Shown: positions 44,561 through 53,813, counted from the first letter of the stretch. The stretch is 59,482 bases of DNA from Acidobacteriota bacterium (GCA_021846985.1 JAJZVX010000022.1:1-59482); one strand, 5' to 3'. Notes: generated by a model from the sequence alone, not told the origin. Made by a program: numbers and translations.

Positions 44561-44761
44561 TTAAATCATTGCTTCGGGGGATTCTTCCTGAGCGGCGAAC
44601 TGCTCAAGATGCAGGGAGGACTCTTCGCGGGGAACGATGGCGATGCGTCCGTGTTCATCTTCGACAAATTCCACACGATCACCTGTCTTGAGTCCGAGGT
44701 GCTTGCGGATCTGGGCAGGAAGCGTGATGCGGCCGTTGAAGGTGACCATTGCGCTGGGCAT
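44561..44761 (-). CDS. AbrB/MazE/SpoVT-type swapped-hairpin DNA-binding protein
   Basis: 66 residues. MVTFNGRITLPAQIRKHLGLKTGDRVEFVEDEHGRIAIVP is the swapped-hairpin AbrB fold (strand-turn-GRITLPAxIRxxLGLxxGDxVEF). The short C-terminal acidic tail resembles toxin-binding tails of MazE/VapB-type antitoxins, but no PIN, MazF or other toxin gene follows within the 117 bp to the ferredoxin gene. It may be an orphan regulator. ATG 44761 follows AGAGG; a TAGAAT -10 lies about 25 bp before it on the minus strand. Confidence 0.88.
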   Translation of the reverse strand: MPSAMVTFNGRITLPAQIRKHLGLKTGDRVEFVEDEHGRIAIVPREESSLHLEQFAAQEESPEAMI

Positions 44762-44970
44762 TTGGAACCTCTAGATCCTATTCTAACCGGGTGGGCAAGC
44801 CTGGCTGTGGAAGAGATGCCGCATGCTGGGAATAAGGTCCATGAAATCAGCCATATTTCCGCATTGCGGGAGGCAGAGCGCCTGGCCGGTGACGCGAGCC
44901 GCATTCGCGATGGATTGCAGCCGGGCGATGAGGGTTTGCGGACCGGCGGCGGGGCGAAGAGAAGAGACGC

Positions 44971-45714
44971 ATGGGTGTACTCACGTCGGAAGCCGTAGTG
45001 TTGCGCACATGGCCGGTGCAGGAGGCCGACCTGATCGTGAGTCTGTTTACGCGCGAGTACGGGCGGGTGCGGGGGGTGGCCAAATCGGCGCTGAAGAGCC
45101 GCAAACGGTTTGGGGGGGCGCTGGAGCCGATGACGGTGGCGCGGGCGTGGTTTGCCGAGCGGCCACGACAGGAGTTGATGCGGCTGGACCAGTTGGAGAT
45201 TGTCCGCTCGCCTCTGGCCGCACCGGTGGACGCGGTGCGGATGACGGTGCTGAGTTTTTATGCCGAGGCGCTGGACGAGGCGCTGCCGGAGCACGATCCG
45301 CAGGAGACGGTCTTCCGGCTGGCGGTGAGCGTGCTGGAGCAGACGACGGTGGAGCAGACGTGGATGCCGCTGACGTATTTTCAGCTTTGGCTGACGCGGC
45401 TGATGGGGCTGCTGCCGGACCTGGGGCATTGCACGGCGTGCGGCGAGGCGCTGCAGGCGGCGGAGGTTTCGTTCAACAGCTTTGGGGATGGATTATTCTG
45501 CGCGGCGCACCGGAACGGGAATGCGAGCGGGCTAAGCGCGGACTCGTGGCAGATGGCGCAGCGGATGCTGCGCGCGCCGGTGGGTTCGTTTGTGGGGGAA
45601 GAGTGGCCACGGCGGCGGGGGCAGGATCTGCGGCGGTATACGCTGCAGGCGCTGGAGCGGCATCTGGAAAAGAAGTTGCGCAGCGCGGAGGCGTTGGGGA
45701 GGCTGGGTAGATAG
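44971..45714 (+). CDS. recO: DNA repair protein RecO
   Basis: 247 residues. The OB-fold N-terminus GVLTSEAVVLRTWPVQEADLIVSLFTREYGRVRGVAKSALKSRKRFGGALEPM is diagnostic. The helical region holds a zinc-finger-like LGHCTACGEAL with FCAAH later, a four-ligand site common in RecO. It anneals ssDNA and loads RecA through the RecFOR pathway. ATG 44971 has GAAGAGAAGAG upstream. Stand-alone on the plus strand. Confidence 0.95.
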   Translation: MGVLTSEAVVLRTWPVQEADLIVSLFTREYGRVRGVAKSALKSRKRFGGALEPMTVARAWFAERPRQELMRLDQLEIVRSPLAAPVDAVRMTVLSFYAEALDEALPEHDPQETVFRLAVSVLEQTTVEQTWMPLTYFQLWLTRLMGLLPDLGHCTACGEALQAAEVSFNSFGDGLFCAAHRNGNASGLSADSWQMAQRMLRAPVGSFVGEEWPRRRGQDLRRYTLQALERHLEKKLRSAEALGRLGR

Positions 45715-45767
45715 TCTGGGGACTCTTGCGGGCGGGCGGGGGCGAACCTCCGCCGCAGGCGCGGTGC

Positions 45768-46205
45768 TCAGGCTCCGGTTCTCTTCTCTCCGAGCAGCAA
45801 GGCGTCGAGGCTATAGCGGCCGGGGCCGGCGATGAAGATGGCAAGGAAGGCTGCCAGATAGAGGACGATGAGTTCGCCATGGTCGGCGTCCCGGCCGAAA
45901 AAGAGAAAGTGGTGAACAAGCGCCCAGGCCGCGAAGATGTTGACGAAACAGATGAGGCTGGCCCAGCGGGTGGCGAGGCCCAGGACGATGAACAGCGTGC
46001 AGACACCGTCGCCGAGGGTGGCGAATACGAGCCCGAAGATGCCCAGGTGCAGAAGGTTGGGGAAATGGGCGGACATCTGGGAAAAGCCCAAGAGCTTCTC
46101 TGTGCCGTGCTTGAGGAAGAGGCTGAGGCAGACCGCGAGGCGCAGAGCCAGGAGCCCCGAGTCAGTGCACGAGGGCAAGAAACCGAGGGTAATGAATTTT
46201 TTCAC
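45768..46205 (-). CDS. DoxX-family membrane protein
   Basis: 145 residues with four membrane helices (LALRLAVCLSLFLKHG, HLGIFGLVFATLGDGVCTLFIVLG, WASLICFVNIFAAWALVHHF, LIVLYLAAFLAIFIAGPG). The LALRLxVxxxFLxHGxxKL start and GPGRYSLD end are typical of DoxX. GTG 46205 is chosen because AGAGG precedes it and the following KKFITLG is the natural N-terminus; an upstream extension lacks coding character. Function unknown; some relatives are thiosulfate:quinone oxidoreductase subunits, others redox or stress related. Confidence 0.85.
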   Translation of the reverse strand: MKKFITLGFLPSCTDSGLLALRLAVCLSLFLKHGTEKLLGFSQMSAHFPNLLHLGIFGLVFATLGDGVCTLFIVLGLATRWASLICFVNIFAAWALVHHFLFFGRDADHGELIVLYLAAFLAIFIAGPGRYSLDALLLGEKRTGA

Positions 46206-46377
46206 GGGACCTCTGTGAGTGGGGAGTACAAGCGGACAAGATGAGTCTACACGAAGGTGTGAATGCTGGGGACTGTGGACTAAGCCGAGAGGAACGTGGC
46301 GGGCTGTGGCGCCGGGGAGGGTGTCAGGGCAAAGGCTGATAAAATCGACTCTTAGTCCCGTCAAGAGAGAACCCCAC

Positions 46378-47343
46378 GTGTTTTCAACTGCAAAATCTAC
46401 ATCTTCAACGAGTACATCCGCGCCGCTGACTTTTCAGGAGCTGCTGTTCCGGCTGCAGAACTTCTGGGCGGAGCGCGGATGCGTGCTGCAACAGCCTTAC
46501 GACACCGAGGTGGGCGCGGGAACGATGGCGCCGGAGACCTTTCTGCGCGTGCTGGGTCCGAAGCCCTATCGCGTGGGCTATGCGCAGCCCTCGCGGCGGC
46601 CGGCCGACGGGCGCTACGGCGAGAATCCCAACCGGCTGTTCAAGCACACGCAGTTTCAGTTGATTCTGAAGCCGCCGCCGGTGAACGTGCAGGAGCAGTA
46701 TCTCGAATCGCTGGAGGCGATCGGGATCGACCTGAAGAAACACGACCTGAAGTTTGAAGAGGACAACTGGGAGTGGCCGGCGGGGGGCGCGTGGGGCGTG
46801 GGCTGGCAGGTGATGCTGGATGGGCTGGAGATTACGCAGTTCACTTATTTCCAGCAGTGCGGCGGGATGGACCTGGACCCGATGTGCGCGGAGCTGACCT
46901 ACGGGCTGGAGCGGATTGCGGCGTTTCTGCAGGATGTGGACTCGATCTACGAGATTGAGTGGGCGCGCAACCCCGAAACGGGCGCGGTGGTGACCTACGG
47001 CGATGTGCGGCTGTCCGAGGAGCTGCAATTCAGCGTGTACAACTTTGAGGAAGCCGACGTGGAGCGGCTGTGGGCGCACTTCAACAGCTACGAGGCGGAG
47101 GCGCAGGGGTTGCTGGAGCGGGCGGGTAAGCTGATGGCCGACGAGAAGGCTCCGGCCAAGGAGAAACAGCGTTTTCCGCTGCTGGCGGCCTATGAACTGG
47201 CGCTGAAGTGCTCGAACCTGTTTAATCTGCTGGACGCGCGCGGCGCGGTGAGCGTGACGGAGCGGGTGGGCGTGATTGGGCGAATTCGGGCGCTGGCGGT
47301 GGGCGTGGCCAGGGCGTATGCGCAGCAGCAGGCGGCTGCTTAG
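46378..47343 (+). CDS. glyQ: Glycine-tRNA ligase alpha subunit
   Basis: 321 residues with start GTG 46378, chosen because no ATG exists between the stop region and the conserved N-terminus [81 protein letters not shown] and the late [30 protein letters not shown] block are diagnostic of the bacterial tetrameric enzyme. AAGAGAG lies about 8 nt upstream. It forms a two-gene operon with glyS. Confidence 0.96.
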   Translation: MFSTAKSTSSTSTSAPLTFQELLFRLQNFWAERGCVLQQPYDTEVGAGTMAPETFLRVLGPKPYRVGYAQPSRRPADGRYGENPNRLFKHTQFQLILKPPPVNVQEQYLESLEAIGIDLKKHDLKFEEDNWEWPAGGAWGVGWQVMLDGLEITQFTYFQQCGGMDLDPMCAELTYGLERIAAFLQDVDSIYEIEWARNPETGAVVTYGDVRLSEELQFSVYNFEEADVERLWAHFNSYEAEAQGLLERAGKLMADEKAPAKEKQRFPLLAAYELALKCSNLFNLLDARGAVSVTERVGVIGRIRALAVGVARAYAQQQAAA

Positions 47344-47410
47344 CGAGCCGGCAAGCCGGCGCGAGGCTGTTGCTACGAACGACGAACTGTGAACCAGGAA
47401 CTGAGATCGA

Positions 47411-49486
47411 ATGGCTGATTTTTTGCTGGAGATTGGGCTGGAAGAGGTTCCGGCGCGGATGATTGCGGCGGCGGAGGCGGAACTGCTGACGCGCGTGCGC
47501 GCGCTGCTGACGCGGGAGCGGCTGGTTGTGCCGGAGGCGAAGGCGACCTCGTACTCGACGCCGCGGCGGCTGGCGGTGCTGATGGAAGGCGTGCTGGCGG
47601 CGCAGGCGGATAGCGAAGAGAAGCTGACGGGTCCGGCGTGGAAGGTGGCCTTCAAGGAGGGCACTGCGACGGCGGCGGCGCAGGCTTTTGCGAAGAAGGC
47701 CGGCGTGGCGGTGGAGGCTCTGGAGAAGGTCGAAACGCCCAAGGGCGAGTATGTGGGCGCGACCGTGAAGCGCGTGGGACGCGCGGCGGCGGAGATTCTG
47801 GCGGCCGAGGTGCCGAAGGAAGTGCTTGGGCTTTACTGGGCCAAGAACATGTATTGGCGCGCGGGCAAGCCGGAGCGGTTTGTGCGGCCGGTGCGGTGGG
47901 TGGCGGCGATGCTGGACGCGGCGGTGGTTCCGCTGGAGGTTGCGGGGATCGCGGCGGGGAATGCGAGCCGCGGGCATCGCGTGTTGCACGGGGATGCGGC
48001 GGTAGTACTGGAGAAAGCCGCCGGGTATGCCGAGGCACTGCGTGCGGCCAAGGTGGTTGTCTCTGTGCCGGAGCGGCGGGAGCGGATTCGCAAGGCGCTG
48101 GACAAGGCGACGCGCACGGTGGCCGGGGCGCGGTGGCGCGAGGACCACGAGCTGGTGGAAACGGTGACGCACCTGACGGAGTGGCCGACGGTGATTCTGG
48201 GCGCGTTTGAGCGGGAGTATCTGGAACTGCCGGAAGAGGTGCTGGTGACGGTGATGCGCGACCACCAGAAGTACTTTGCGGTGGAGGGCGCGGACGGCAA
48301 GCTGGCCCCGCACTTTCTGGCGGTGCTGAATACCGAGGTGGACGCCGAAGGCGAGGCGATTATCAGGCACGGAAATGCGCGGGTGCTGCGGGCGCGGTTC
48401 AAGGATGCACGGTTCTTCTGGGATTTCGACCAGAAGACGCCTCTGGCGGAGCGCGTGGAGAGTTTGAAGCACGTGACCTTCCAGAAGGAGTTGGGAAGCT
48501 ACTACTGGAAGACTCTCGAAAATCTGAAGGTGGCGCGGGAGCTTGCGGCGGCCGTGAAGACTGCGGGCGTGAAGCTGGACGAGGCGGCGCTTTTGAAAGC
48601 TGCGGAGCTGGCCAAGACCGACCTGACGACGGAACTGGTGAAGGAGTTCACCGAGCTGCAAGGGATGATCGGCGGTCTCTATGCGCGGGCGCAGGGGTTG
48701 GGCGAGACGGTGGCGAAGGCCATCTATGATCAGTACACGCCAGCGTCGATCGAGGACGCGATTCCCCAGAAGGTCGAGGGGCAACTGCTGGGGCTGGCGG
48801 ACCGGATTCAGACGATTGTGGCGATGTTCGGGATAGGCAATGCGCCAACGGGGTCGAAGGATCCGCTGGCATTGCGGCGGGCGGCGAACGCGATTGTGAA
48901 GATTCTGGCCGAATCGGGATTGCCTCTGCGGTTGAGCGATGCGATGGGAGCGGCCGCGAGCAAGGATGGCCAGGTTTCGGAGTTCCTGCGCGAGCGGCTC
49001 AGCTTTTATTTGAAGGATGTGCGCGGCTTTGCGTACGACGTGGTTGGCGCGGTGCTGGCGGCGGAGGCGGACGACGTGCGCGACGCCATGGCGCGCGCCG
49101 AGGCGCTGACGGCGGTACGCGACGGCGAGGACTTTGCCGCCATCTCCGCGGCCTTCAAGCGGATCAAGAACATTCTGCGGCAGGCCGGGGAGAAGGGGTT
49201 CAAAGTTGGCTCGCCGAAGAGCGTGAAGCTGGCTGCCGAAGCCCAGGCGCTTCGCGATGCGGCGGCCGCGCTGGCCCCGAAGGTGGCCGCGCTGCGCCAG
49301 GAGCGGAGCTACGAAGAGGCGCTGGCGCTGATTGCCACGCTGCGGCCGGTGGTGGATACCTTCTTTGACAAGGTGATGGTGCTGGACGCGGATGAGGCGG
49401 TGCGCGGGGCGAACCTGGGGCTCATTGATGAGGTGCTGCGCGGGTTCTCGGGGATCGCCGACTTCAGCGAGATCGTGACAAGCTGA
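47411..49486 (+). CDS. glyS: Glycine-tRNA ligase beta subunit
   Basis: 691 residues. MADFLLEIGLEEVPARMIAAAEAEL is the family start. RPVRWVAAML, HRVLHGD, LPEEVLVTVMRDHQKYFAVEG and RVLRARFKDARFFWDFDQKTPL mark the HD-like and tRNA-binding body; the C-terminal anticodon-binding part ends FFDKVMVLDADEAVRGANLGLIDEVL. It pairs with GlyQ (67 bp upstream) in the alpha2beta2 enzyme. Slightly longer than E. coli GlyS. Confidence 0.97.
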   Translation: MADFLLEIGLEEVPARMIAAAEAELLTRVRALLTRERLVVPEAKATSYSTPRRLAVLMEGVLAAQADSEEKLTGPAWKVAFKEGTATAAAQAFAKKAGVAVEALEKVETPKGEYVGATVKRVGRAAAEILAAEVPKEVLGLYWAKNMYWRAGKPERFVRPVRWVAAMLDAAVVPLEVAGIAAGNASRGHRVLHGDAAVVLEKAAGYAEALRAAKVVVSVPERRERIRKALDKATRTVAGARWREDHELVETVTHLTEWPTVILGAFEREYLELPEEVLVTVMRDHQKYFAVEGADGKLAPHFLAVLNTEVDAEGEAIIRHGNARVLRARFKDARFFWDFDQKTPLAERVESLKHVTFQKELGSYYWKTLENLKVARELAAAVKTAGVKLDEAALLKAAELAKTDLTTELVKEFTELQGMIGGLYARAQGLGETVAKAIYDQYTPASIEDAIPQKVEGQLLGLADRIQTIVAMFGIGNAPTGSKDPLALRRAANAIVKILAESGLPLRLSDAMGAAASKDGQVSEFLRERLSFYLKDVRGFAYDVVGAVLAAEADDVRDAMARAEALTAVRDGEDFAAISAAFKRIKNILRQAGEKGFKVGSPKSVKLAAEAQALRDAAAALAPKVAALRQERSYEEALALIATLRPVVDTFFDKVMVLDADEAVRGANLGLIDEVLRGFSGIADFSEIVTS

Positions 49487-49579
49487 AAAGCCGGCGCGGC
49501 CGCTTCTGGCTTGGCGTGACGGGCCGCTGTCGCGATGGGCCGATTGCCACGGCGCGCGACCGGCATCTTGTCTTGCCCC

Positions 49580-50647
49580 TTACTTTTCCTGCAAAAACTG
49601 CTCAACGGCCGGGGCGAGCTTGTCGATTTCGCAGCCGACGGAAATGTGACCGCAGTCGGATTCGAGGATGAAGGTCCGGGCGCCGATGGCTTTGGCGAAG
49701 TCTTCGGCGGGGCCGGGATTGACCATGTGGTCCTGGGCGGCGGCGACAACCAGCACATGCGCCTTGACGCGCTTTTCGGCATCGGCCATGGCGCCGCCGT
49801 GGGCCACGTCGTGGTGGATCATGGCCTCAAGCTGGGAAAGCCAGTTGTTGGCGTCGAAGGGCAGGATGCCTTTGGCGTAGTAGCTGGCATAGGTGGCAGG
49901 AAATGTCGCGGGCGGGTTCTCGCGGGCATAGTGGGCCGGGGTGCTGAGATTCATCTGGTGGAGAGTCATGACGGCGCCCATGGGCGGGGGCTGGGTGTAG
50001 TAGCCGTTGTGCCAGGCGGGATCCGAGCGGAGCGCGCCGGCTTCGCTGTACCAGAGGAGCAGATCGTAACCGGCGGGGCGCGGGGAGCCGACGATGGGGA
50101 TGGCTTCGTCCATGAAGGCGGGGTAGTCAACCATCCACTCGAAGGTCTGCATGCCGCCCATGGAGATGCCCATGACGGCATGAACATGGCTGAGATGGAG
50201 GATCTCGGTGGCCAGGCGGTACTCGGCGTGGACCATGTCTTCGGTGGTGAAGGCTGGGAAGAGCGGACCGGGCTGGGCGGTGGAGTTGGAGGGCGAGGAA
50301 GAGACGCCGTCGCCGAGGGCGTCGATGGCGACGATGAAGTAGCTGGCGGGATCGAGCATTTTTCCGGGACCGGCGTAGCCGGCGATGTCCTGGCTGGAGC
50401 CGGAGAACCAGGTGGGGAAGAGGATGGCGTTGGAGCGGCTGGCGTTGAGTGCGCCCCAAGTGCGGTAGCCGATGCGGCACCCGGCGATGGACTGTCCGGT
50501 GACCAGCTTGCAGGCGCCCAGGTTGGCATATTGCAGCGCGCCATCGGCGGCGGGCTGGGCGAGGCTGGGGACTGCGGCGCCAACGGCAAGCAGAGCGGAG
50601 GCGAAAAGGACTGAAGACTGGGAGAACCGGGAGACGAGAGTGGGCAT
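49580..50647 (-). CDS. Secreted alpha/beta-hydrolase, homoserine O-acetyltransferase (MetX)-like
   Basis: 355 residues. A signal peptide (RFSQSSVLFASALLAVGAAVPSLAQ) precedes an alpha/beta-hydrolase: nucleophile Ser in GISMGGMQTFEW, acid in VVAAAQDHMVNP and His in ILESDCGHISVG. The ordering and NAILFPTWFSGSSQDIAGYAGPGKMLD resemble MetX, but an exported copy cannot be the cytoplasmic methionine enzyme, so it is probably an esterase or acyltransferase of unknown substrate. ATG 50647 has no ribosome site; TACACT lies exactly 7 nt before it, consistent with a leaderless message. Confidence 0.85.
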   Translation of the reverse strand: MPTLVSRFSQSSVLFASALLAVGAAVPSLAQPAADGALQYANLGACKLVTGQSIAGCRIGYRTWGALNASRSNAILFPTWFSGSSQDIAGYAGPGKMLDPASYFIVAIDALGDGVSSSPSNSTAQPGPLFPAFTTEDMVHAEYRLATEILHLSHVHAVMGISMGGMQTFEWMVDYPAFMDEAIPIVGSPRPAGYDLLLWYSEAGALRSDPAWHNGYYTQPPPMGAVMTLHQMNLSTPAHYARENPPATFPATYASYYAKGILPFDANNWLSQLEAMIHHDVAHGGAMADAEKRVKAHVLVVAAAQDHMVNPGPAEDFAKAIGARTFILESDCGHISVGCEIDKLAPAVEQFLQEK

Positions 50648-50654
50648 GGAAGAG

Positions 50655-50660
50655 AGTGTA
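50655..50660 (-). promoter_or_regulatory. TACACT -10 element, leaderless promoter of the hydrolase gene
   Basis: TACACT on the minus strand (50660-50655) is separated from ATG 50647 by 7 nt. Initiation 7-8 nt past the -10 places the first base on the ATG. No -35 match. Confidence 0.5.
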
Positions 50661-50707
50661 CATCCGCGCCGGGGTGCGACTGTACCGGCGGGAAGGCGCA
50701 ATCCGTC

Positions 50708-50713
50708 TACAAT
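50708..50713 (+). promoter_or_regulatory. TACAAT -10 element, leaderless promoter of the divergent gene
   Basis: TACAAT ends 8 nt before ATG 50722, preceded by GTC as at 42844-42852. Together with the opposing element at 50655-50660 it makes a compact 74-bp divergent promoter region in which neither gene has a Shine-Dalgarno sequence. Confidence 0.55.
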
Positions 50714-50721
50714 CGTAAGAG

Positions 50722-51333
50722 ATGTCCGATACCCTTTATCTGAGTTTGTGGTATCCGAATTTGCGCCTGGCCGGACTAGGCGACAAACTGACGGCGGTGC
50801 TGGGAGCGTTTGCCGCGCACGGGGGCGAAGCGCGGGTGTATGCGGCCACGGTGTGGCCGGTGCAGTGGAGCGAGCCGCCGGTATTCCAGCGCGTGTGGGG
50901 CCGCGGCGAGAATGGCGCGGAACCCAGGCAGGGCGTGGACGAGGCGTTGGAACTGCTGCACGATGACTATGCCTATGAGTTCCAGATTGGATGGAGCCTG
51001 TGGGAGCCGGAACAGGGCGGCGGCCTGGACCCGCGCTGGGTGCGCAAGCCGCGACTGGTGCGCGTGACCGGTTACGGGCCGCTGTTTGAAGACGGCGCCT
51101 ACGAGCAGGATGGGCACATCCGCGTGGATTTCGGGACCGACGCGCCGTTTCTTGAAGAAGACCTGGAAATGGATGCGGAGGCGGCGCGCCGCGTGGAGGA
51201 AAACGTGCGGCAACTCGTGGCCCTGGCGGGGGCGGTGGAGAAAGCTTCGGGCGCCACGGCGCGGCTGCTGTGGAGCGAGTTGGGCGAGAGTCTGGCCCAG
51301 CGGCTGGCGGCGCGGCTGGGAGCAGGGAACTGA
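50722..51333 (+). CDS. Protein of unknown function upstream of the LPS export genes
   Basis: 203 residues; no family recognised. No signal or membrane segment. N-terminal DTLYLSLWYPNLRLAGLGDKLTAVLGAFAAHGG is followed by Trp-rich segments (VWPVQWSEPPVFQRVWGRG, FQIGWSLWEPEQGGG) and an acidic helical C-terminus. Real codon structure and a tight 2-nt junction with the LptC/A gene suggest it is translated with it. Could be a conserved acidobacterial protein tied to envelope or LPS export, but that is only positional inference. Confidence 0.7.
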   Translation: MSDTLYLSLWYPNLRLAGLGDKLTAVLGAFAAHGGEARVYAATVWPVQWSEPPVFQRVWGRGENGAEPRQGVDEALELLHDDYAYEFQIGWSLWEPEQGGGLDPRWVRKPRLVRVTGYGPLFEDGAYEQDGHIRVDFGTDAPFLEEDLEMDAEAARRVEENVRQLVALAGAVEKASGATARLLWSELGESLAQRLAARLGAGN

Positions 51334-51335
51334 CG

Positions 51336-53813
51336 GTGCGCCTTACCATCGAACGGTTACGGATGCTTGTGCTAGCCTCGGCGGTTCTGCTGCTGGGAGC
51401 GCTGGCGGTGTTTTTGGTGATTGCCCGGTGGAGGGGCTCTCTGAATCGGCGCGATATTCCCCGGCGCCTGGGAATTGATGTGAGCGAGGAAGCCAATGGC
51501 GTGACGTACACGCAGGCGCGCGGAGGGCGAACGCTGTTCAAGTTGCACGCCGCGAAGGTGGTGCAGTTGCGCAAGGGCAATGCGCTGCTGCACGACGTGC
51601 GGATCGAACTCTACGGAGTGGATGGCCATCGTGTGGACCGGATTGAAGGCGCGGAGTTCGAGTACAACCAGCAATCGGGAATCGCGAAGGCGGCCGGGGC
51701 GGTGGAGATTACGCTTCTGCGCCCTGGCGAGGCGCTGGCGATTGCGCCCAAGGCAGCGCCGGCGGCAAAGCAGGTTGGCAAGCCGCTGGTGACCGTGGCC
51801 CAGACGGCCGCTTCGGGCGAAGTCCACGTGCAGACCAGCGGACTGGTTTTCGATCAGAAGAGCGGCGTGGCGACGACCATCGAGAAGGTGAATTTTGTCA
51901 TGACGCAGGGCCGGGGCAGTGCTGTAGGCGCCACCTTCGATTCCCAACATGGGGAACTGGTGCTGGATCACGCTGTGGAACTGACGGCGCGCCGGGGCGC
52001 ATGGCCGGTCGAGTTGCATGCGGATCACGCGGAATTTGAGCGTGGCGATCAGATATGCCGGCTGCGCCAGGCCACGGCGGAATACAACGGGGGAAAGGCG
52101 TCAGCGGGAGCGGCGACCATTCTGTTTCGCACCGATGGGTCCGCCCAGCGGCTGAACGCGGAGGGTGGATTCACTCTGGCGACGGCCAACGGGGGCCGGC
52201 TCACCGCGCCGGCCGGGATGCTGGATTTTGACGAGCACAACCAGCCGCGGCATGGCCGGCTGCAGAACGGCGTCACCATGGATGGGCTGAGAGCTGGGGC
52301 AGCGTCTGGCGAGGAAGAGAAGATGCATGGCACGGCGCCGGCGGCCGATCTGGATTTTACGCGGCAGGGACAACTGCGCCATGCGCACATGGAGGGCGGC
52401 GTGGCCATGGTGAGCGAAGAGCGCAGCCATGAGGCAGGGGGGGAGCAGTGGGAGCGGCGGGCGTGGCGGTCGCCGGTTGCCGATGTCGAGTTTCACCAGG
52501 CGGGCAAGAATCACATGGCGCCCTCGGTGATCAAGGGCGCGGGCGGGGTCGTGGTCCAAAGCGAAAGCCGCCGCGGCAACGGGCCCATCACTCCGTCGCG
52601 TCTGGCGGCCGACCGGCTCACCGCGCAGCTGGGGGCGCGGGCGGCGCTTTCGACGGTGGTCGGGCTGGGCAACGCCAGCATGGAGCAGACGACGGCGACA
52701 GGCGCGCGCCAGACCACCAGCGGAGAGCGGCTGGAGGTGCATTTTGTCCCGGCATCTGACGGCCGGCCGGGCGCAAAGGACGGTCTGGGCGGTGGAGCGC
52801 AGATCCGGTCGGCGGTGATTCAGGGTCACGTTGTGCTGCTGGAGCAGCCGGCGGCCAGATCGGGCGCAGAGCCGGAGCCGCCCATGCGGGCCACGGCGGG
52901 CAAGGCCGAATACGAGTCCTCGGGAGAGTGGCTGCACCTGAGCCAGAGCCCGCGTGTGGATGATGGGGAACTTGCCCTGACGGCGAACCGGATCGACATC
53001 TCGCAAGTATCGGGCGACGCCTTTGCGCACGGGGACGTGAAGGCGACCTGGATTGGGCCGGCAAAGGCTCCCGGCAGCGCGCAGGCCGGGGCGGGCAGTG
53101 TTTTGGGTGGCCGGGGACCGGCCCACGTCATTGCCGCGGAAGCGCACCTGCGCCAGTCAGCCGGCGACGCCACGTTCCGGGGGCAGGCGCGAATATGGCA
53201 GCAAGGCAATTCCGTCTCGGCTCCTGTGATTGTGCTGAATCGGACGAAGGAGACGCTGGAGGCGCGAAGCAGCAATGCGGCGCAGCCGGTGCGGGCGGTG
53301 ATGATGAACGAAACCGGGGCCGAAGAGAGAAAGCCGGCGGCGCCGGAAGCCGCGGGCACTGGAGAGATGCCGCCGGTGATCCGGCTGCGGGGAGGGGAAC
53401 TGCGCTATTCCGCCGCGGAGCGCAAGGTGGTGATGCGCGGCGGCACGCTGGGGCCGGTGGAGGCGCAGACCAGTATGGCCACCTCGTATTCCCAGCAAGT
53501 GGAGCTGATCCTGCTGCCGCCGGGAAATCACGCGGGCAAGAATGGCAGCGCGGCGCAGGTGGACCGCATGATCGCGCAGGGCCGGGTGACGATGATCTCG
53601 CGCGGCCGGCGGGGCGCCGGCGAAAGGCTTGTCTATGCGAACCAGACGGGCGCATATGTGCTGACCGGGACCGCTGCCCAGCCTCCCCGCCTGACGGATC
53701 CGGCGCGGGGCACGGTGACCGGCGAGGCTTTGATTTTCAACAGCCGCGATGATAGCGTCAGTATCGAAGGGGGCGGTCAGGAAACGCGGACAGAGACCAC
53801 GACGCCGCGGTAA
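51336..53813 (+). CDS. LPS export protein: LptC-like N-terminus plus long LptA/OstA-like body
   Basis: 825 residues. One membrane helix (MLVLASAVLLLGALAVFLVIA, about 10-30), then an LptC-like segment (RLGIDVSEEANGVTYTQARGGRTLFKLHAAKVVQLRKGNALLHDVRIELYG) and repeated OstA beta-jellyroll strands, with phrases such as FDSQHGELVLDHAVELTARRG, FARRG-like turns and ALTANRIDISQVSG. The last part (LVYANQTGAYVLTGTAAQPPRL) resembles the end of LptA. LptC and LptA are normally separate proteins of about 190 and 180 residues; here one chain likely bridges inner and outer membrane. GTG 51336 follows the previous stop by 2 nt. lptB lies 49 bp downstream. Confidence 0.82.
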   Translation: MRLTIERLRMLVLASAVLLLGALAVFLVIARWRGSLNRRDIPRRLGIDVSEEANGVTYTQARGGRTLFKLHAAKVVQLRKGNALLHDVRIELYGVDGHRVDRIEGAEFEYNQQSGIAKAAGAVEITLLRPGEALAIAPKAAPAAKQVGKPLVTVAQTAASGEVHVQTSGLVFDQKSGVATTIEKVNFVMTQGRGSAVGATFDSQHGELVLDHAVELTARRGAWPVELHADHAEFERGDQICRLRQATAEYNGGKASAGAATILFRTDGSAQRLNAEGGFTLATANGGRLTAPAGMLDFDEHNQPRHGRLQNGVTMDGLRAGAASGEEEKMHGTAPAADLDFTRQGQLRHAHMEGGVAMVSEERSHEAGGEQWERRAWRSPVADVEFHQAGKNHMAPSVIKGAGGVVVQSESRRGNGPITPSRLAADRLTAQLGARAALSTVVGLGNASMEQTTATGARQTTSGERLEVHFVPASDGRPGAKDGLGGGAQIRSAVIQGHVVLLEQPAARSGAEPEPPMRATAGKAEYESSGEWLHLSQSPRVDDGELALTANRIDISQVSGDAFAHGDVKATWIGPAKAPGSAQAGAGSVLGGRGPAHVIAAEAHLRQSAGDATFRGQARIWQQGNSVSAPVIVLNRTKETLEARSSNAAQPVRAVMMNETGAEERKPAAPEAAGTGEMPPVIRLRGGELRYSAAERKVVMRGGTLGPVEAQTSMATSYSQQVELILLPPGNHAGKNGSAAQVDRMIAQGRVTMISRGRRGAGERLVYANQTGAYVLTGTAAQPPRLTDPARGTVTGEALIFNSRDDSVSIEGGGQETRTETTTPR

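Noticed and set aside
49580..51580. 666-codon minus-strand frame extending the hydrolase across the LPS genes
   Set aside because: The upstream 310 codons are antisense to the unknown and LptC/A genes; the signal peptide fixes the true start at 50647.
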